Translations under genes and position numbers: made by a program
Assembly: GCA_947629035.1 (NCBI GenBank)
Contig: CANRCE010000007.1
Span: 1-38,136, forward strand
Reading direction: 5' to 3'
Source: an uncultured Bacilli bacterium
GTDB taxonomy: Bacteria > Bacillota_I > Bacilli_A > RF39 > UBA660
DNA: 38,136 bases
The notes under the pieces: generated by a model
The model's database searches: none
The model's input: only the letters and a program-made list of their open reading frames with translations
What the model was told of the DNA's origin: nothing
Part shown: one piece after another, positions 21,357 through 31,331 of the stretch
Layout: each line of letters opens with the position of its first letter
How positions within the stretch are numbered: the stretch's first letter is position 1

Positions 21357-21380
21357 GATATTTCCTCCTTAAATATAACT

Positions 21381-21749
21381 TTATAGCACATCATTAGCTA
21401 AACTTACTATTTTTAAGTAACCTTCATCTCTAAGTTCACGAGCTACAGGTCCTAAAACACGAGTTCCAACTGGAGTTTTATCATCTTTAACTAAGACACA
21501 AGCATTATCATCGAATTTGATATAACTACCATCTTCTCTTCTTACACCAAACTTGCTTCTTACGATTACAGCTTTGACAACCTTACCTTTTTTGATATTT
21601 CCATTAGGAATAGCTTTTTTAACTGTACCGACAATGATATCACCAATATTACCCGTTTTTACTTTACTTCCTCCTAGTACTCTTATTACTAATATTTCAC
21701 GAGCACCAGAGTTATCTGCCACTTTAAGGCGTGTTTCTTGTTGTACCAT
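21381..21749 (-). CDS. rplN: 50S ribosomal protein L14
   Basis: [28 protein letters not shown]. Confidence 0.98.
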   Translation of the reverse strand: MVQQETRLKVADNSGAREILVIRVLGGSKVKTGNIGDIIVGTVKKAIPNGNIKKGKVVKAVIVRSKFGVRREDGSYIKFDDNACVLVKDDKTPVGTRVLGPVARELRDEGYLKIVSLANDVL

Positions 21750-21774
21750 TAATTATCCTCCTTCCAACTTTCCA

Positions 21775-22050
21775 TTATAGAATAACAGCTTTTTCTATAA
21801 CTTCTGCTAGTTCATATCTTTTAGTTTTAGATAATGGTCGACATTGGGTTAAACGAACTTTATCGCCAACTTTAGCTATATTGCCCTCATCATGAGCTGC
21901 ATATTTTTTTGAATATTTTGTTCTTTTATGATATAGTGGATGTTTTACTTGGGTTTCAACTTTAACGATGATTGTTTTATCACCTTTATCACTGACAACA
22001 GTTCCCACTAGTGTTTTCTTTTTATCTTGTATATTTTTTTTCTCTTGCAT
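21775..22050 (-). CDS. rpsQ: 30S ribosomal protein S17
   Basis: [32 protein letters not shown]. Confidence 0.97.
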   Translation of the reverse strand: MQEKKNIQDKKKTLVGTVVSDKGDKTIIVKVETQVKHPLYHKRTKYSKKYAAHDEGNIAKVGDKVRLTQCRPLSKTKRYELAEVIEKAVIL

Positions 22051-22063
22051 CAGGATTTCCCTC

Positions 22064-22261
22064 CTATTTACTTTCTATTTCCCGTTCTTTTAAAACGGTT
22101 TTTAATCTAGCAACAGTCTTACGAAGTTCATGAATTCTTCCTGGATTTTCTAAAGTACCTGTTGCTTGTTTCATTCTTAAATTAAATAATTCTGTTTTAT
22201 TATCATCAATCTTTTTTGATATTTCTTCGGTGGTCAATTTTCTAATTTCATTAGTTTTCAT
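22064..22261 (-). CDS. rpmC: 50S ribosomal protein L29
   Basis: [32 protein letters not shown]. Confidence 0.97.
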   Translation of the reverse strand: MKTNEIRKLTTEEISKKIDDNKTELFNLRMKQATGTLENPGRIHELRKTVARLKTVLKEREIESK

Positions 22262-22673
22262 TTATCTCACCACTTTCTTTCTTTACAAATTTACATTTGA
22301 TTGGTAATTTATGAGAAGCAAGTCGTAAGGCTTCACGAGCTGTAGCTTCATCTACTCCTCCAATTTCAAACATAATTTTACCTGTTTTTACAACAGCAAC
22401 CCATACTTCTGGATTACCTTTACCTTTACCTTGACGAGTTTCAAGAGGTTTTTTTGTAAGAGATAAATTAGGGAAAATGTTTATCCACACTCTACCTCCT
22501 CTTTTCATATATCTAGTCATAGCTATACGCGCAGCTTCGATTTGATTTGCTGTAATCCAAGCTCCTTCTTTAGCCATTAAACCATATTCTCCAAAATGAA
22601 GAGTGGTATTTCCTCTAGCTTTTCCCTCATAAGGTAGTCGGAAAGTTTTTCTATGTTTAGTTCGCTTTGGCAT
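22251..22673 (-). CDS. rplP: 50S ribosomal protein L16
   Basis: [32 protein letters not shown]. Confidence 0.98.
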   Translation of the reverse strand: MPKRTKHRKTFRLPYEGKARGNTTLHFGEYGLMAKEGAWITANQIEAARIAMTRYMKRGGRVWINIFPNLSLTKKPLETRQGKGKGNPEVWVAVVKTGKIMFEIGGVDEATAREALRLASHKLPIKCKFVKKESGEINEN

Positions 22674-23325
22674 CAACATGAGAATTACCTCCCTTTTTTT
22701 CGTTTAAGATTTCACCTTTATAAATCCAAACCTTTACTCCTATTTTTCCATAGGTAGTATCAGCTTCACTAGTTGCATAATCAATATTAGCACGAAGAGT
22801 ATGAAGTGGAATAGTTCCCTCACTGTATCCCTCACCACGAGCAATATCAGCACCTCCAAGTCTTCCTGATACTAGCGTTTTAATTCCTTTTGCTCCTGCT
22901 TTCATTGTATTTCTGATTGCTTTTTTCTGAGCAACTCTAAATGATACACGATTTTCAATATTATGTGCAATGTTATCAGCAACAACTTGGGCTACCATAT
23001 CTGGATTTTTAATTTCTACAACAGAAATTTGTATAGTCTCACCAGTTAACTTGGTAATTTCTTTTTTTAGTTTTTCTACTTCAACACCACTTTGACCAAT
23101 AATAAGACCTGGTTTTGCAGCATGGATAAATATTTCATTTCTATTTTTATTTCTTTCAATTATGATTTGAGAAATACCTGCCATTTTAAATTTTTTAAAT
23201 AGATATTTTCTAATTTTAACATCATTATTTAAATATTTAGCAAAATCTTTTTTGGCGTACCATTTGGCTTCCCAGTCTTTATTTATTCCTATTCTAAGTC
23301 CTACTGGACTAACCTTTTGTCCCAT
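22657..23325 (-). CDS. rpsC: 30S ribosomal protein S3
   Basis: [26 protein letters not shown] region [17 protein letters not shown]. Confidence 0.98.
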   Translation of the reverse strand: MGQKVSPVGLRIGINKDWEAKWYAKKDFAKYLNNDVKIRKYLFKKFKMAGISQIIIERNKNRNEIFIHAAKPGLIIGQSGVEVEKLKKEITKLTGETIQISVVEIKNPDMVAQVVADNIAHNIENRVSFRVAQKKAIRNTMKAGAKGIKTLVSGRLGGADIARGEGYSEGTIPLHTLRANIDYATSEADTTYGKIGVKVWIYKGEILNEKKGGNSHVDAKAN

Positions 23326-23341
23326 CCTAGATCCTCCTTTA

Positions 23342-23686
23342 CTAATTTCTCTCACTTACAATTATTGTAATATGACTAGTCTTATGATCGTTTCGTCCAA
23401 CATGTCCTCTTGAATCCATTTTAGCTCTTTTCATAACTAAACCTTCATCAACAAAACAAGTCTTAACGAAAAGATTTTCTTCTTTTAATTTGTAATTATT
23501 AACTGCATTTGCAATAGCAGAATCTAACACTTTTTCAATTACTCTTGCTGCTCTTTGAGGTTGATTGTGAAGAATAGCTTTAGCCTCACTAACATCACGA
23601 CCTCTTATTAAGTTAATTATTAATCTAGTTTTTAAAGGAGCAATTCTAATTGTTTTAGCTACTGCTTTAGCTTCCTTTGTTTCCAT
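23342..23686 (-). CDS. rplV: 50S ribosomal protein L22
   Basis: [53 protein letters not shown]. Confidence 0.97.
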   Translation of the reverse strand: METKEAKAVAKTIRIAPLKTRLIINLIRGRDVSEAKAILHNQPQRAARVIEKVLDSAIANAVNNYKLKEENLFVKTCFVDEGLVMKRAKMDSRGHVGRNDHKTSHITIIVSERN

Positions 23687-23711
23687 AAAGTCCTCCTTAT
23701 TATTTTAAGTA

Positions 23712-23984
23712 TTACTTTTTATCTTTATTATCGCCGTGTCCACCGAACTTACGAGTTTGGGCAAATTCACCTAATTTATGACCAACCATATCTTCAGTAA
23801 CATAGACAGGGATAAATTCTTTACCATTATGTACTGCAAATGTATGTCCAATAAAATCAGGATAAATAGTTGAACGACGTGACCATGTTTTTATAACTTC
23901 TTTTTTGCCAGATTCGTTCAATAATTTGACTTTTTTAAGTAACCTATCAAAGACATAAGGTCCTTTTTTTAAACTTCTTGCCAT
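23712..23984 (-). CDS. rpsS: 30S ribosomal protein S19
   Basis: [48 protein letters not shown]. Confidence 0.98.
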   Translation of the reverse strand: MARSLKKGPYVFDRLLKKVKLLNESGKKEVIKTWSRRSTIYPDFIGHTFAVHNGKEFIPVYVTEDMVGHKLGEFAQTRKFGGHGDNKDKK

Positions 23985-23995
23985 TTTTTAATTCC

Positions 23996-24832
23996 TCACT
24001 TTCTCTTCTTACGACGACTCACGATATACTTATCTGATTCTTTCTTATTTTTTCTTGTCTTATATCCTAAAGCTGGTTTACCCCAAGGTGTCATTGGTCC
24101 ACTTCGACCGATTGGTGCACGACCCTCACCACCACCATGTGGGTGATCATTAGGATTCATAACGGAACCACGAACAGTAGGTCTTATTCCCATATGTCGT
24201 TTTCTTCCTGCTACTCCTACTTTTACTAAATTATAATCTTCATTTCCTACGGCTCCAATTGTTGCTCTACAAGTTCCTAAAATTTTTCTAGACTCACCAC
24301 TTGAAAGTCTAATTAAAACATATTTACCCTCACGGCCAAGTATTTGAGCACTACTTCCAGCACTTCTTGCTAATTGGCCACCTTTTCCAGGTTTTAATTC
24401 AATATTATGAATTACACTACCTACTGGTATATTCATAAGTGGAAGTGTATTTCCTATTTTAATATCTACTTCATTACCACTTACTACTATGTCTCCAACT
24501 TCTAAACCTCTAGGAGCTATAATATATGATTTTACACCATCTTTATAAGTGATTAAGGCAATGTTAGCACTTCTATTTGGATCATATTCAATTGAACTAA
24601 CTCTTGCTGGAATATCATCTTTATTTCTTTTAAAATCAATTAAACGATATTTTCTTTTTACCCCACCACCACGATGTCTAACAGTAATTTTACCTTGGTT
24701 ATTTCGACCATCGATTTTATTTTTTGTAACTGTTAAACTTTTAAGAGGCTTATTTGTGGTAATTTCATCACTTTTTAGAACACTTCTTTGTCGTGTTCCA
24801 TTTGTCATTGGTTTATAAACTCTTATTGACAT
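23996..24832 (-). CDS. rplB: 50S ribosomal protein L2
   Basis: [61 protein letters not shown]. Confidence 0.98.
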   Translation of the reverse strand: MSIRVYKPMTNGTRQRSVLKSDEITTNKPLKSLTVTKNKIDGRNNQGKITVRHRGGGVKRKYRLIDFKRNKDDIPARVSSIEYDPNRSANIALITYKDGVKSYIIAPRGLEVGDIVVSGNEVDIKIGNTLPLMNIPVGSVIHNIELKPGKGGQLARSAGSSAQILGREGKYVLIRLSSGESRKILGTCRATIGAVGNEDYNLVKVGVAGRKRHMGIRPTVRGSVMNPNDHPHGGGEGRAPIGRSGPMTPWGKPALGYKTRKNKKESDKYIVSRRKKRK

Positions 24833-24847
24833 GATTTCCTCCTTTTA

Positions 24848-25126
24848 TTAGTCGAAACTAATTGTATTACCTTCTTTTAATGTAATAATAGCTTTTTTAT
24901 ATTTTTTAGTCATACCAGTATATTTTCCCACTCTTTTCTTTTTAGGATGAGAATTAATAGTATTTACATTTTCTACTTTTACATTAAATATTTTTTCAAT
25001 TGCTTGTTTAATTTGTGTCTTATTTGCATGTATATCTACTTTAAAAGCATATTTGCCCATTTGTTCTAAAGAGGCAGTTTTTTCTGTAATTATTGGTGCG
25101 ATAATTATATCTTTATAACTATTCAT
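24848..25126 (-). CDS. rplW: 50S ribosomal protein L23
   Basis: [46 protein letters not shown]. Confidence 0.97.
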   Translation of the reverse strand: MNSYKDIIIAPIITEKTASLEQMGKYAFKVDIHANKTQIKQAIEKIFNVKVENVNTINSHPKKKRVGKYTGMTKKYKKAIITLKEGNTISFD

Positions 25127-25751
25127 CTTTTAATACCTCCTCTAAACTTGAAAGAGCAGCTTCGGTTATTACTAAGTTATCGGCACTTATAACATCAAAG
25201 GTATTAACTTCACTAGGAAGTACAACTTTAACATTAGCTAAGTTACGACTAGCAAGACATATATTATCAGAAAGTTCATTTATTACTAATAAAACTTTAT
25301 TATTAGTAATCTTTAAATTATCTAATAATCCAAGCATCTCTTTAGTCTTATTTGTTTTAAAATCAATATTTTCAATTACAATTAATTCTTTATCAATTAC
25401 TTTATAACTTAAAGCACTCTTTAATGCTAATCTCTTTTCCTTTTTATTCATTTTCTTGGAATAATCTCTTGGTTTTGGTCCAAAAACTATTCCACCACCA
25501 CGCCATTGTGTAGCTCTAATACTACCTTGTCTAGCATTACCTGTTCCTTTTTGTCTCCAAGGTTTTCTACCTCCACCAGATACTTCGCTTCTTGTTTTGG
25601 TAGAATGTGTTCCTTGTCTTTTTCCAGCTTGTGCCATAACAATAGCATTATGAAGTACAGCATCGTTTGGCTCAATTTTCCAAATGTTATCATTTAAATT
25701 TGTATCCTTAACCTTTTCTCCAGTTAAATTTATAATATCTACTTTAGACAT
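25119..25751 (-). CDS. rplD: 50S ribosomal protein L4
   Basis: [53 protein letters not shown]. Confidence 0.98.
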   Translation of the reverse strand: MSKVDIINLTGEKVKDTNLNDNIWKIEPNDAVLHNAIVMAQAGKRQGTHSTKTRSEVSGGGRKPWRQKGTGNARQGSIRATQWRGGGIVFGPKPRDYSKKMNKKEKRLALKSALSYKVIDKELIVIENIDFKTNKTKEMLGLLDNLKITNNKVLLVINELSDNICLASRNLANVKVVLPSEVNTFDVISADNLVITEAALSSLEEVLKDE

Positions 25752-25780
25752 AATTTCCTCCTTTTTCTTAAAAAAGCATT

Positions 25781-25799
25781 TTTCTATATTATATAGAAA
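25781..25799 (-). repeat. Perfect 8-bp hairpin directly after the rplC stop codon
   Basis: Minus: TTTCTATA-TAA-TATAGAAA, followed by AATGCTTTTTT. Confidence 0.6.
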
Positions 25800-26597
25800 C
25801 TATTCTTGAGTTTCATCTAAAGACTCATCTTTGGTATCTGAAACTGGTGCTTCTTCTATCGTTTCTTCAGCAGTTGATGATTCTTTGACAACTGATGTCT
25901 GTTCATCTTCAATAGTATCAACAGCTTCTTCTTTAGCATATGATACTAATTTTGGCATTTCATTAATAGCACCATTATGTTTAACAGAGCTCTTAATTAA
26001 AACTAAAGAATTTTTTGGTCCTGGAACATTTCCTTTTATTAAGATAACATTTTCTTCTAAATCAACTTTTACGACTTCAAGGTTTTGAATTGTAACTTTT
26101 TCAGCCCCCATATGTCCTGGCATTTTTTTACCTGGTAAAACACGCATTGGAAGTAGTGTACCAAGTGAACCAACACCACGATGATATTGGCTTCCATGTC
26201 CCATAGGTCCACGTGATTGATTGTGTCTTTTAATAACACCTTGAGTACCTTTACCTTTAGAGGTGCCTGTTACATCAACCATTTCCCCTATAGCAAAGAT
26301 ATCTGCTCTAAGTTCTTGACCTAGAGTATAATTGCTAACATCAACACCTCTTATTTCTTTTAAGAAGCGCTTAGGTGTAGCATTTGCTTTTTTAAGATGT
26401 CCCATTTCTGGTTTGTTGCTTAACTTTTCTCTTTTATCGAAAGCTGCAAGTTGAATTGCATCATAACCGTCTGTTGCTTTGGTCTTAATTTGACTTACAA
26501 CATTAGGTTGTACTTCGATTACTGTTACAGGAATTAATTTTCCGTTAGTAGCAAAAACTTGGGTCATCCCAATCTTTTTTCCTAAGATTCCTTTCAT
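25800..26597 (-). CDS. rplC: 50S ribosomal protein L3 with acidic C-terminal extension
   Basis: [45 protein letters not shown]; extra acidic tail of about 50 aa. Confidence 0.98.
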   Translation of the reverse strand: MKGILGKKIGMTQVFATNGKLIPVTVIEVQPNVVSQIKTKATDGYDAIQLAAFDKREKLSNKPEMGHLKKANATPKRFLKEIRGVDVSNYTLGQELRADIFAIGEMVDVTGTSKGKGTQGVIKRHNQSRGPMGHGSQYHRGVGSLGTLLPMRVLPGKKMPGHMGAEKVTIQNLEVVKVDLEENVILIKGNVPGPKNSLVLIKSSVKHNGAINEMPKLVSYAKEEAVDTIEDEQTSVVKESSTAEETIEEAPVSDTKDESLDETQE

Positions 26598-26608
26598 TTT
26601 TAATCCTC

Positions 26609-26917
26609 CTATAATTTGATTTGAACATCAACACCACTAGGTATATCTAGATGTTGTAGAGCATCTATTGTTTCCTTACTAGGGTTTTTGATATCAATAA
26701 GTCTTTTGTGTGTACGCCTTTCGAATTGCTCTCGTGAATCCTTATCTTTGTGTACAGCTCTTAAAATTGTAATTTTTTCAATTTCAGTAGGTAGTGGCAC
26801 AGGCCCACTAACTTCTCCCCCAGTTCTTTTAACTGTGGCAATAATTTTAGCAGCTGCAACATCAAGAATACGATGGTCATACGCTTTTAGTTTGACTCTA
26901 ACTTGTGTGCTTGACAT
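26609..26917 (-). CDS. rpsJ: 30S ribosomal protein S10
   Basis: [39 protein letters not shown]. Confidence 0.98.
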   Translation of the reverse strand: MSSTQVRVKLKAYDHRILDVAAAKIIATVKRTGGEVSGPVPLPTEIEKITILRAVHKDKDSREQFERRTHKRLIDIKNPSKETIDALQHLDIPSGVDVQIKL

Positions 26918-27046
26918 TTTTTGTCCTCCTCTCGTCTATATCTCGTATAGACATGGCTCCGTTACGAATTACCTGATATGCCTTATTTTATTTAACAACT
27001 TAACCGGGTGTATCAGCAACCTCGCACATCTAAACCATGCAACACT
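26918..27046 (-). promoter_or_regulatory. Structured 5' leader of the S10 ribosomal operon
   Basis: Minus: GATGTGCGAGGTTGCTGATACACCCGG...GGCATATCAGG...GGAGCCATGTCTATACGAGATATAGACGAGAGGAGG; several complementary arms (CTGATA/TATCAG, GTCTATA/TATAGAC). Resembles Firmicutes S10-operon leaders from memory; not searched. Confidence 0.7.
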
Positions 27047-27052
27047 TTATTA

Positions 27053-27081
27053 ATTATACTCGATTTAATAAGAAAATGCAA
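27053..27081 (-). promoter_or_regulatory. Predicted strong sigma-A promoter of the S10 operon (TTGCAT-17-TATAAT) with upstream A tracts
   Basis: -35 at 27076-27081, -10 at 27053-27058; A-rich AAAAAAAAGAAAAAAAGG upstream. Confidence 0.75.
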
Positions 27082-27111
27082 CCTTTTTTTCTTTTTTTTC
27101 ATATTTTTTTA

Positions 27112-27142
27112 ACAAAAAAGAATAAATATTAAATACTTATTC
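27112..27142 (-). terminator. Rho-independent terminator after smc
   Basis: Minus: GAATAAGTA-TTTAA-TATTTATTCTTTTTTG. Confidence 0.75.
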
Positions 27143-27195
27143 CTGTTCTTACTATATTACATATTTATAATTTTAGTTTATTACCCTATTTATTT

Positions 27196-30144
27196 TTATT
27201 TTATCTCATTTTCAATATCTTCTAATTTAACACTAACTAAACGACTAACTCCTGCTTCTTGCATTGTAATACCATATAGAATATTAGCAAACTCCATTGT
27301 TTTCTTCTTATGGGTAATTAAAATAAATTGTGTTTTGTCTTTATATCTACTTAAATAATTACCAAAAGCTGAAACATTAGCGTCATCTAAAGCAGCTTCA
27401 ACCTCGTCAAGTAAGCAAAATGCAACAGGTCTTACATTTAAAATAGCAAAAAGTAAGGATATGGCCGTAAATGTTTTTTCTCCTCCAGATAACGATAAAA
27501 TATTTTGTAATTTTTTTCCTGGAGGTAGAGCCTTTATCTCAATACCAGTTTCTAATATATTATCAGGATCAGTTAAGATAAGTTCTGCATCTCCTCCTTT
27601 AAATAAATCTCTAAATACTACTTTAAATTCTTTTCTTATAAGTTCAAAAGTTTCTAAAAACTTCTCTTCCATGATGCCATCCATCTCTTTAATAATCTCT
27701 AAAAGAGTATCTTTAGCATTTATCAAATCATTTCTTTGCTTTACTAAAAATTCATATCTTGTACTTACCCTTTCAAATTCACTAACAGCTCCTAGGTTAA
27801 CAATACCAATATTTTTAAGTTCCTCTTTTAATTCTAAAACTCTTTGTCTTGCTAAAGATTCTTCCAATTCTAACTTATAATAATTTTTAGCATAATCAAA
27901 AGTCATATTATAATCTTCTGTTAATTCCAATAATAAATTATCTAATTTAACTTCGATTCTATTTACTTTTATCTCTTCATCTTTTAATATTTTTTCTTGT
28001 TTTAATATATAACTATTACTACTTCGATTAGTATTTTCAATTTCCATTATCGATTTATTAATTTTATCTCTATCAATATTTAATATCTCAATCCCACTAG
28101 AAATAGTGCTTATTTTTTCTTTAATGTCGTATGATTTGTTAAGTAAATTAGTATCATAATCATCATTATTATGACTTATACTTTCTAAATTATCTAATTC
28201 ATTTTTAGCTACTTCATATTCTTCTTCTGTTTGTTTTAATTTTAAATTCTTATTATCTAAATCAGTTAAATAAATATTTTTATCTATTTTTTTATTATTT
28301 AGTATTACACTTATATCATTTATTTCTTTTATTATATTAGTTATTTTTACTTGTAGCTTTTCATTTTCTAAATTATTGTTTTCTAAATTCTTTCTTAATT
28401 TATCTAATTCATATTTTTGTAAAATAACATTATTAGTTTTTACTCTACTTCCCCCAGTTATAGAACCTCCAACATTAACTACTTGACCATCTAGGGTTAC
28501 AATCTTATATCTTTTATTTACTAATAAGCTTATTTTAACTGCTGTATCAACATCACTAGTTACTATAACATTTCCTAATTGATTTAAAATAATATTTTGA
28601 TATTTTAAATCATAAGTTACAAGATTTGAAGCTATATCAATATATCCTTTTACATTTTTAATATTATTTAGACTAACTTCATCAATATATCTTGCTAATA
28701 TGACATCAAGAGGATAAAAAGTTGCTCTTCCTAGATTATTTTCCTTTAAATAGTTTACTAATACTTTTGCAGTACTTGAAGTATCAACTACTAAATAACC
28801 TATCGAAGAAGATAGAGCTGTACTAATAGCTAATTTATATTCATCTTCGACTTCAATTAAATTACCAATTACGTCAAAAACACCAGTAAATCTTTTATTA
28901 TTTTTAATATTTTTAACTGCATTGGGAATGGTATCATTATTACTAATACTTAACTCTAAACTATCTATTTTATATTTTAAATTATTTACTTCTAAATTAC
29001 CATTATTAAGTTTTACTTCTAGTTTATTTTTATTAACATTTAATTCATTATATTTAACTATCAAGTCATTAATTTCTAAATCAAGATTAGAAATATTTTT
29101 ATTAATTATATCTTTTTCTAAATTTAAATTAGTAATGGTAGTTTTTAATTTTAAAACATTTTCTCTTAAAGTTAAAAGATTATTTTCTATTTTCAAATCA
29201 TCGACATATTTTTTTCTTTCTTCAGCAATTCTAATTTCAGCTTGAAGTTGTTCACTTTGTTTCGTAAGTTCCAAGAGTTTAGTCTGATTGGAATTAATTT
29301 TATCTTCGATTTCTTTTAATTTATTCTTCTCTTTTAAAATTGAAACATCGTAGTTAGCATTATTTTTATTTAACTGTAGTATTTCATCATTTAATTTCTC
29401 TATATTAGTTTTGCTATCTTGATAGTCTAAATTTAATTTTGATATATCATTTGCAATTAAAGCTACTTCAATATCTTTAAGTTTGTCTTTACATTCTAGA
29501 TATTTTTTGGCTTTATTACTTTGTTCTCGAAGAGGGTTAATATTTGCCTCAAGTTCTAATATAATATCGTTTACTCTACTAACATTGTCATTAGTTTTTT
29601 CTAATTTTCTTAATGCCTCTTCTTTTCTTTTTTTGTATTTTAAAACACCTGCAGCCTCTTCAAAAATAACTCTTCTATCAGATGAATGCGTAGATAATAT
29701 TTCATCAATCTTGCCTTGAGAAATTATATTAAAACTTTCTTTAGCAATACCTGTGTCAATAAGTAAATCATTTATATCTTTTAATCGACATCTTTCATTA
29801 TTAATATAGAACTCACTTTCTCCTGTTCTAAATAAAACTCTTTTTATAGCAATTTCATCAAAATCTAAAGCTAAATAATGATCACTATTATCAAAGACTA
29901 ATGTTACTGAAGCTGAATTTAATGGTTTCCTACTCTTACTACCTGAAAAAATAACATCAACTTGATTTTCAGCTCTTAATGATTTATTAGATTGTTCTCC
30001 TAAAACCCAACGTACAGCATCAACAATATTAGATTTACCACTACCATTAGGTCCAACAATACCATTTATACCGTTATTAAATTCAATTGTTGTTTTATCG
30101 GCAAAAGATTTAAAACCATATGTTCTAATCTCTTTTAAATACAT
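27196..30144 (-). CDS. smc: Chromosome segregation protein SMC
   Basis: MYLKEIRTYGFKSFADKTTIEF, GPNGSGKSNIVDAVRWVLGEQS, C-terminal LSGGEKTFTAISLLFAILNVRPVAFCLLDEVEAALDDANV. Confidence 0.98.
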   Translation of the reverse strand: MYLKEIRTYGFKSFADKTTIEFNNGINGIVGPNGSGKSNIVDAVRWVLGEQSNKSLRAENQVDVIFSGSKSRKPLNSASVTLVFDNSDHYLALDFDEIAIKRVLFRTGESEFYINNERCRLKDINDLLIDTGIAKESFNIISQGKIDEILSTHSSDRRVIFEEAAGVLKYKKRKEEALRKLEKTNDNVSRVNDIILELEANINPLREQSNKAKKYLECKDKLKDIEVALIANDISKLNLDYQDSKTNIEKLNDEILQLNKNNANYDVSILKEKNKLKEIEDKINSNQTKLLELTKQSEQLQAEIRIAEERKKYVDDLKIENNLLTLRENVLKLKTTITNLNLEKDIINKNISNLDLEINDLIVKYNELNVNKNKLEVKLNNGNLEVNNLKYKIDSLELSISNNDTIPNAVKNIKNNKRFTGVFDVIGNLIEVEDEYKLAISTALSSSIGYLVVDTSSTAKVLVNYLKENNLGRATFYPLDVILARYIDEVSLNNIKNVKGYIDIASNLVTYDLKYQNIILNQLGNVIVTSDVDTAVKISLLVNKRYKIVTLDGQVVNVGGSITGGSRVKTNNVILQKYELDKLRKNLENNNLENEKLQVKITNIIKEINDISVILNNKKIDKNIYLTDLDNKNLKLKQTEEEYEVAKNELDNLESISHNNDDYDTNLLNKSYDIKEKISTISSGIEILNIDRDKINKSIMEIENTNRSSNSYILKQEKILKDEEIKVNRIEVKLDNLLLELTEDYNMTFDYAKNYYKLELEESLARQRVLELKEELKNIGIVNLGAVSEFERVSTRYEFLVKQRNDLINAKDTLLEIIKEMDGIMEEKFLETFELIRKEFKVVFRDLFKGGDAELILTDPDNILETGIEIKALPPGKKLQNILSLSGGEKTFTAISLLFAILNVRPVAFCLLDEVEAALDDANVSAFGNYLSRYKDKTQFILITHKKKTMEFANILYGITMQEAGVSRLVSVKLEDIENEIK

Positions 30145-30173
30145 GCTATTCACCACATTTCTTCTACTTTTTC

Positions 30174-30202
30174 ATTATAACAAAAATATTTTATAATGTA
30201 AA
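30174..30202 (-). promoter_or_regulatory. Predicted extended -10 sigma-A promoter for smc (TTTACA-17-TATAAT)
   Basis: -35 at 30197-30202, -10 at 30174-30179 with TG extension. Confidence 0.75.
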
Positions 30203-30227
30203 TAAAAACTAGTAGTTATTACTAGTT
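30203..30227 (-). terminator. Rho-independent terminator after the fic gene
   Basis: Minus: AACTAGTA-ATAAC-TACTAGTTTTTATTT. Confidence 0.85.
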
Positions 30228-30342
30228 CAAAAATTTATATTTTCTTATTTTACTTCTTTTCAAATATATATGCTAAAAATTAACTTTTTTCTAAATTATA
30301 ACATCTATATTAACTAATATTTCTTACAACTAATTAAAAATA

Positions 30343-31272
30343 TTATAAGAAAATACTTTTAATTCGCATTTTATTTTTTACTTTTTCATTGATATTTGAT
30401 TCTTCATCGTTTGGTTTTAAAAATCTTAAATCAACTTTATCTAATTTATTATCACACATATATATTTGTTCATCTGCCATATTAAGCATAAAGTCAAACC
30501 ATTTATTTATTGCTTCATTGTTATTATGTTCTAAATCAAAATAAATATTATTGATACATTTTATATAAGTAATTTTATTTAATAAAATACTACCTGATAA
30601 ATTAAGTGGACTAAGTTTTAGTCTTGTACCATAAATTTGATTTATCGATTCAGTAAATTTAAGATTATGTAATAATCTAGCTGTTCTACCATTACCATCA
30701 CTATAAGGATGAATTCTAACAAATAATAAATGAATTAAAGCACTTTTTAAAAATGGATTACTCATAAGAAGTGAGACATCTTTTTGTTTATAAATTTTTA
30801 TAAAGTTTTGCATAAATTTATCAATGTCTTGCCACTTGGCTCCTTTCCAGTATATATGCTGGCTACCATCTTGTTTAATTGAACTAACGTTTACATCATT
30901 TTTACGATAAGAAAAAACAGCATCCATTTTTCCTAAAATTGCAAAATTATGAATTTCATGTATTCTTTTATTACTTAAGGTTAATGTATCAAAGAAGGGA
31001 GCATTTTTTTCTAATAAACTTCTATTGAAACTAGAATGTTCTATTTTTTGATTAAATTCTAGTTCTTTATATAACAAATATATCCAATAATTTATTATAT
31101 AATCTTCATCATATTTAGCTAATTTTTCAATATATTCATTAAAATTATTATTAGTATCTTCCAAATGTTCTAAAACTTTTGATGATAAATCTATTTTTTT
31201 AACAAATTCCTCTAATGGAAAATAACTAACATCACTAGTATTTTGCATACCATAACCATCATAATAATTCAT
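30343..31272 (-). CDS. Fic/DOC domain protein (predicted AMPylase-type)
   Basis: Fic motif HPYSDGNGRTARLL preceded by a helical core. Confidence 0.92.
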   Translation of the reverse strand: MNYYDGYGMQNTSDVSYFPLEEFVKKIDLSSKVLEHLEDTNNNFNEYIEKLAKYDEDYIINYWIYLLYKELEFNQKIEHSSFNRSLLEKNAPFFDTLTLSNKRIHEIHNFAILGKMDAVFSYRKNDVNVSSIKQDGSQHIYWKGAKWQDIDKFMQNFIKIYKQKDVSLLMSNPFLKSALIHLLFVRIHPYSDGNGRTARLLHNLKFTESINQIYGTRLKLSPLNLSGSILLNKITYIKCINNIYFDLEHNNNEAINKWFDFMLNMADEQIYMCDNKLDKVDLRFLKPNDEESNINEKVKNKMRIKSIFL

Positions 31273-31298
31273 ATAAGAATCCCCCTTTAATGGTTAAT

Positions 31299-31327
31299 AT
31301 TCTAGCACATTTGTTCTATTTTGTCAA
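31299..31327 (-). promoter_or_regulatory. Predicted sigma-A promoter for the fic gene (TTGACA-17-TAGAAT, extended -10)
   Basis: -35 at 31322-31327, -10 at 31299-31304; lies just after the lon stop. Confidence 0.75.
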
Positions 31328-31331
31328 ATTT

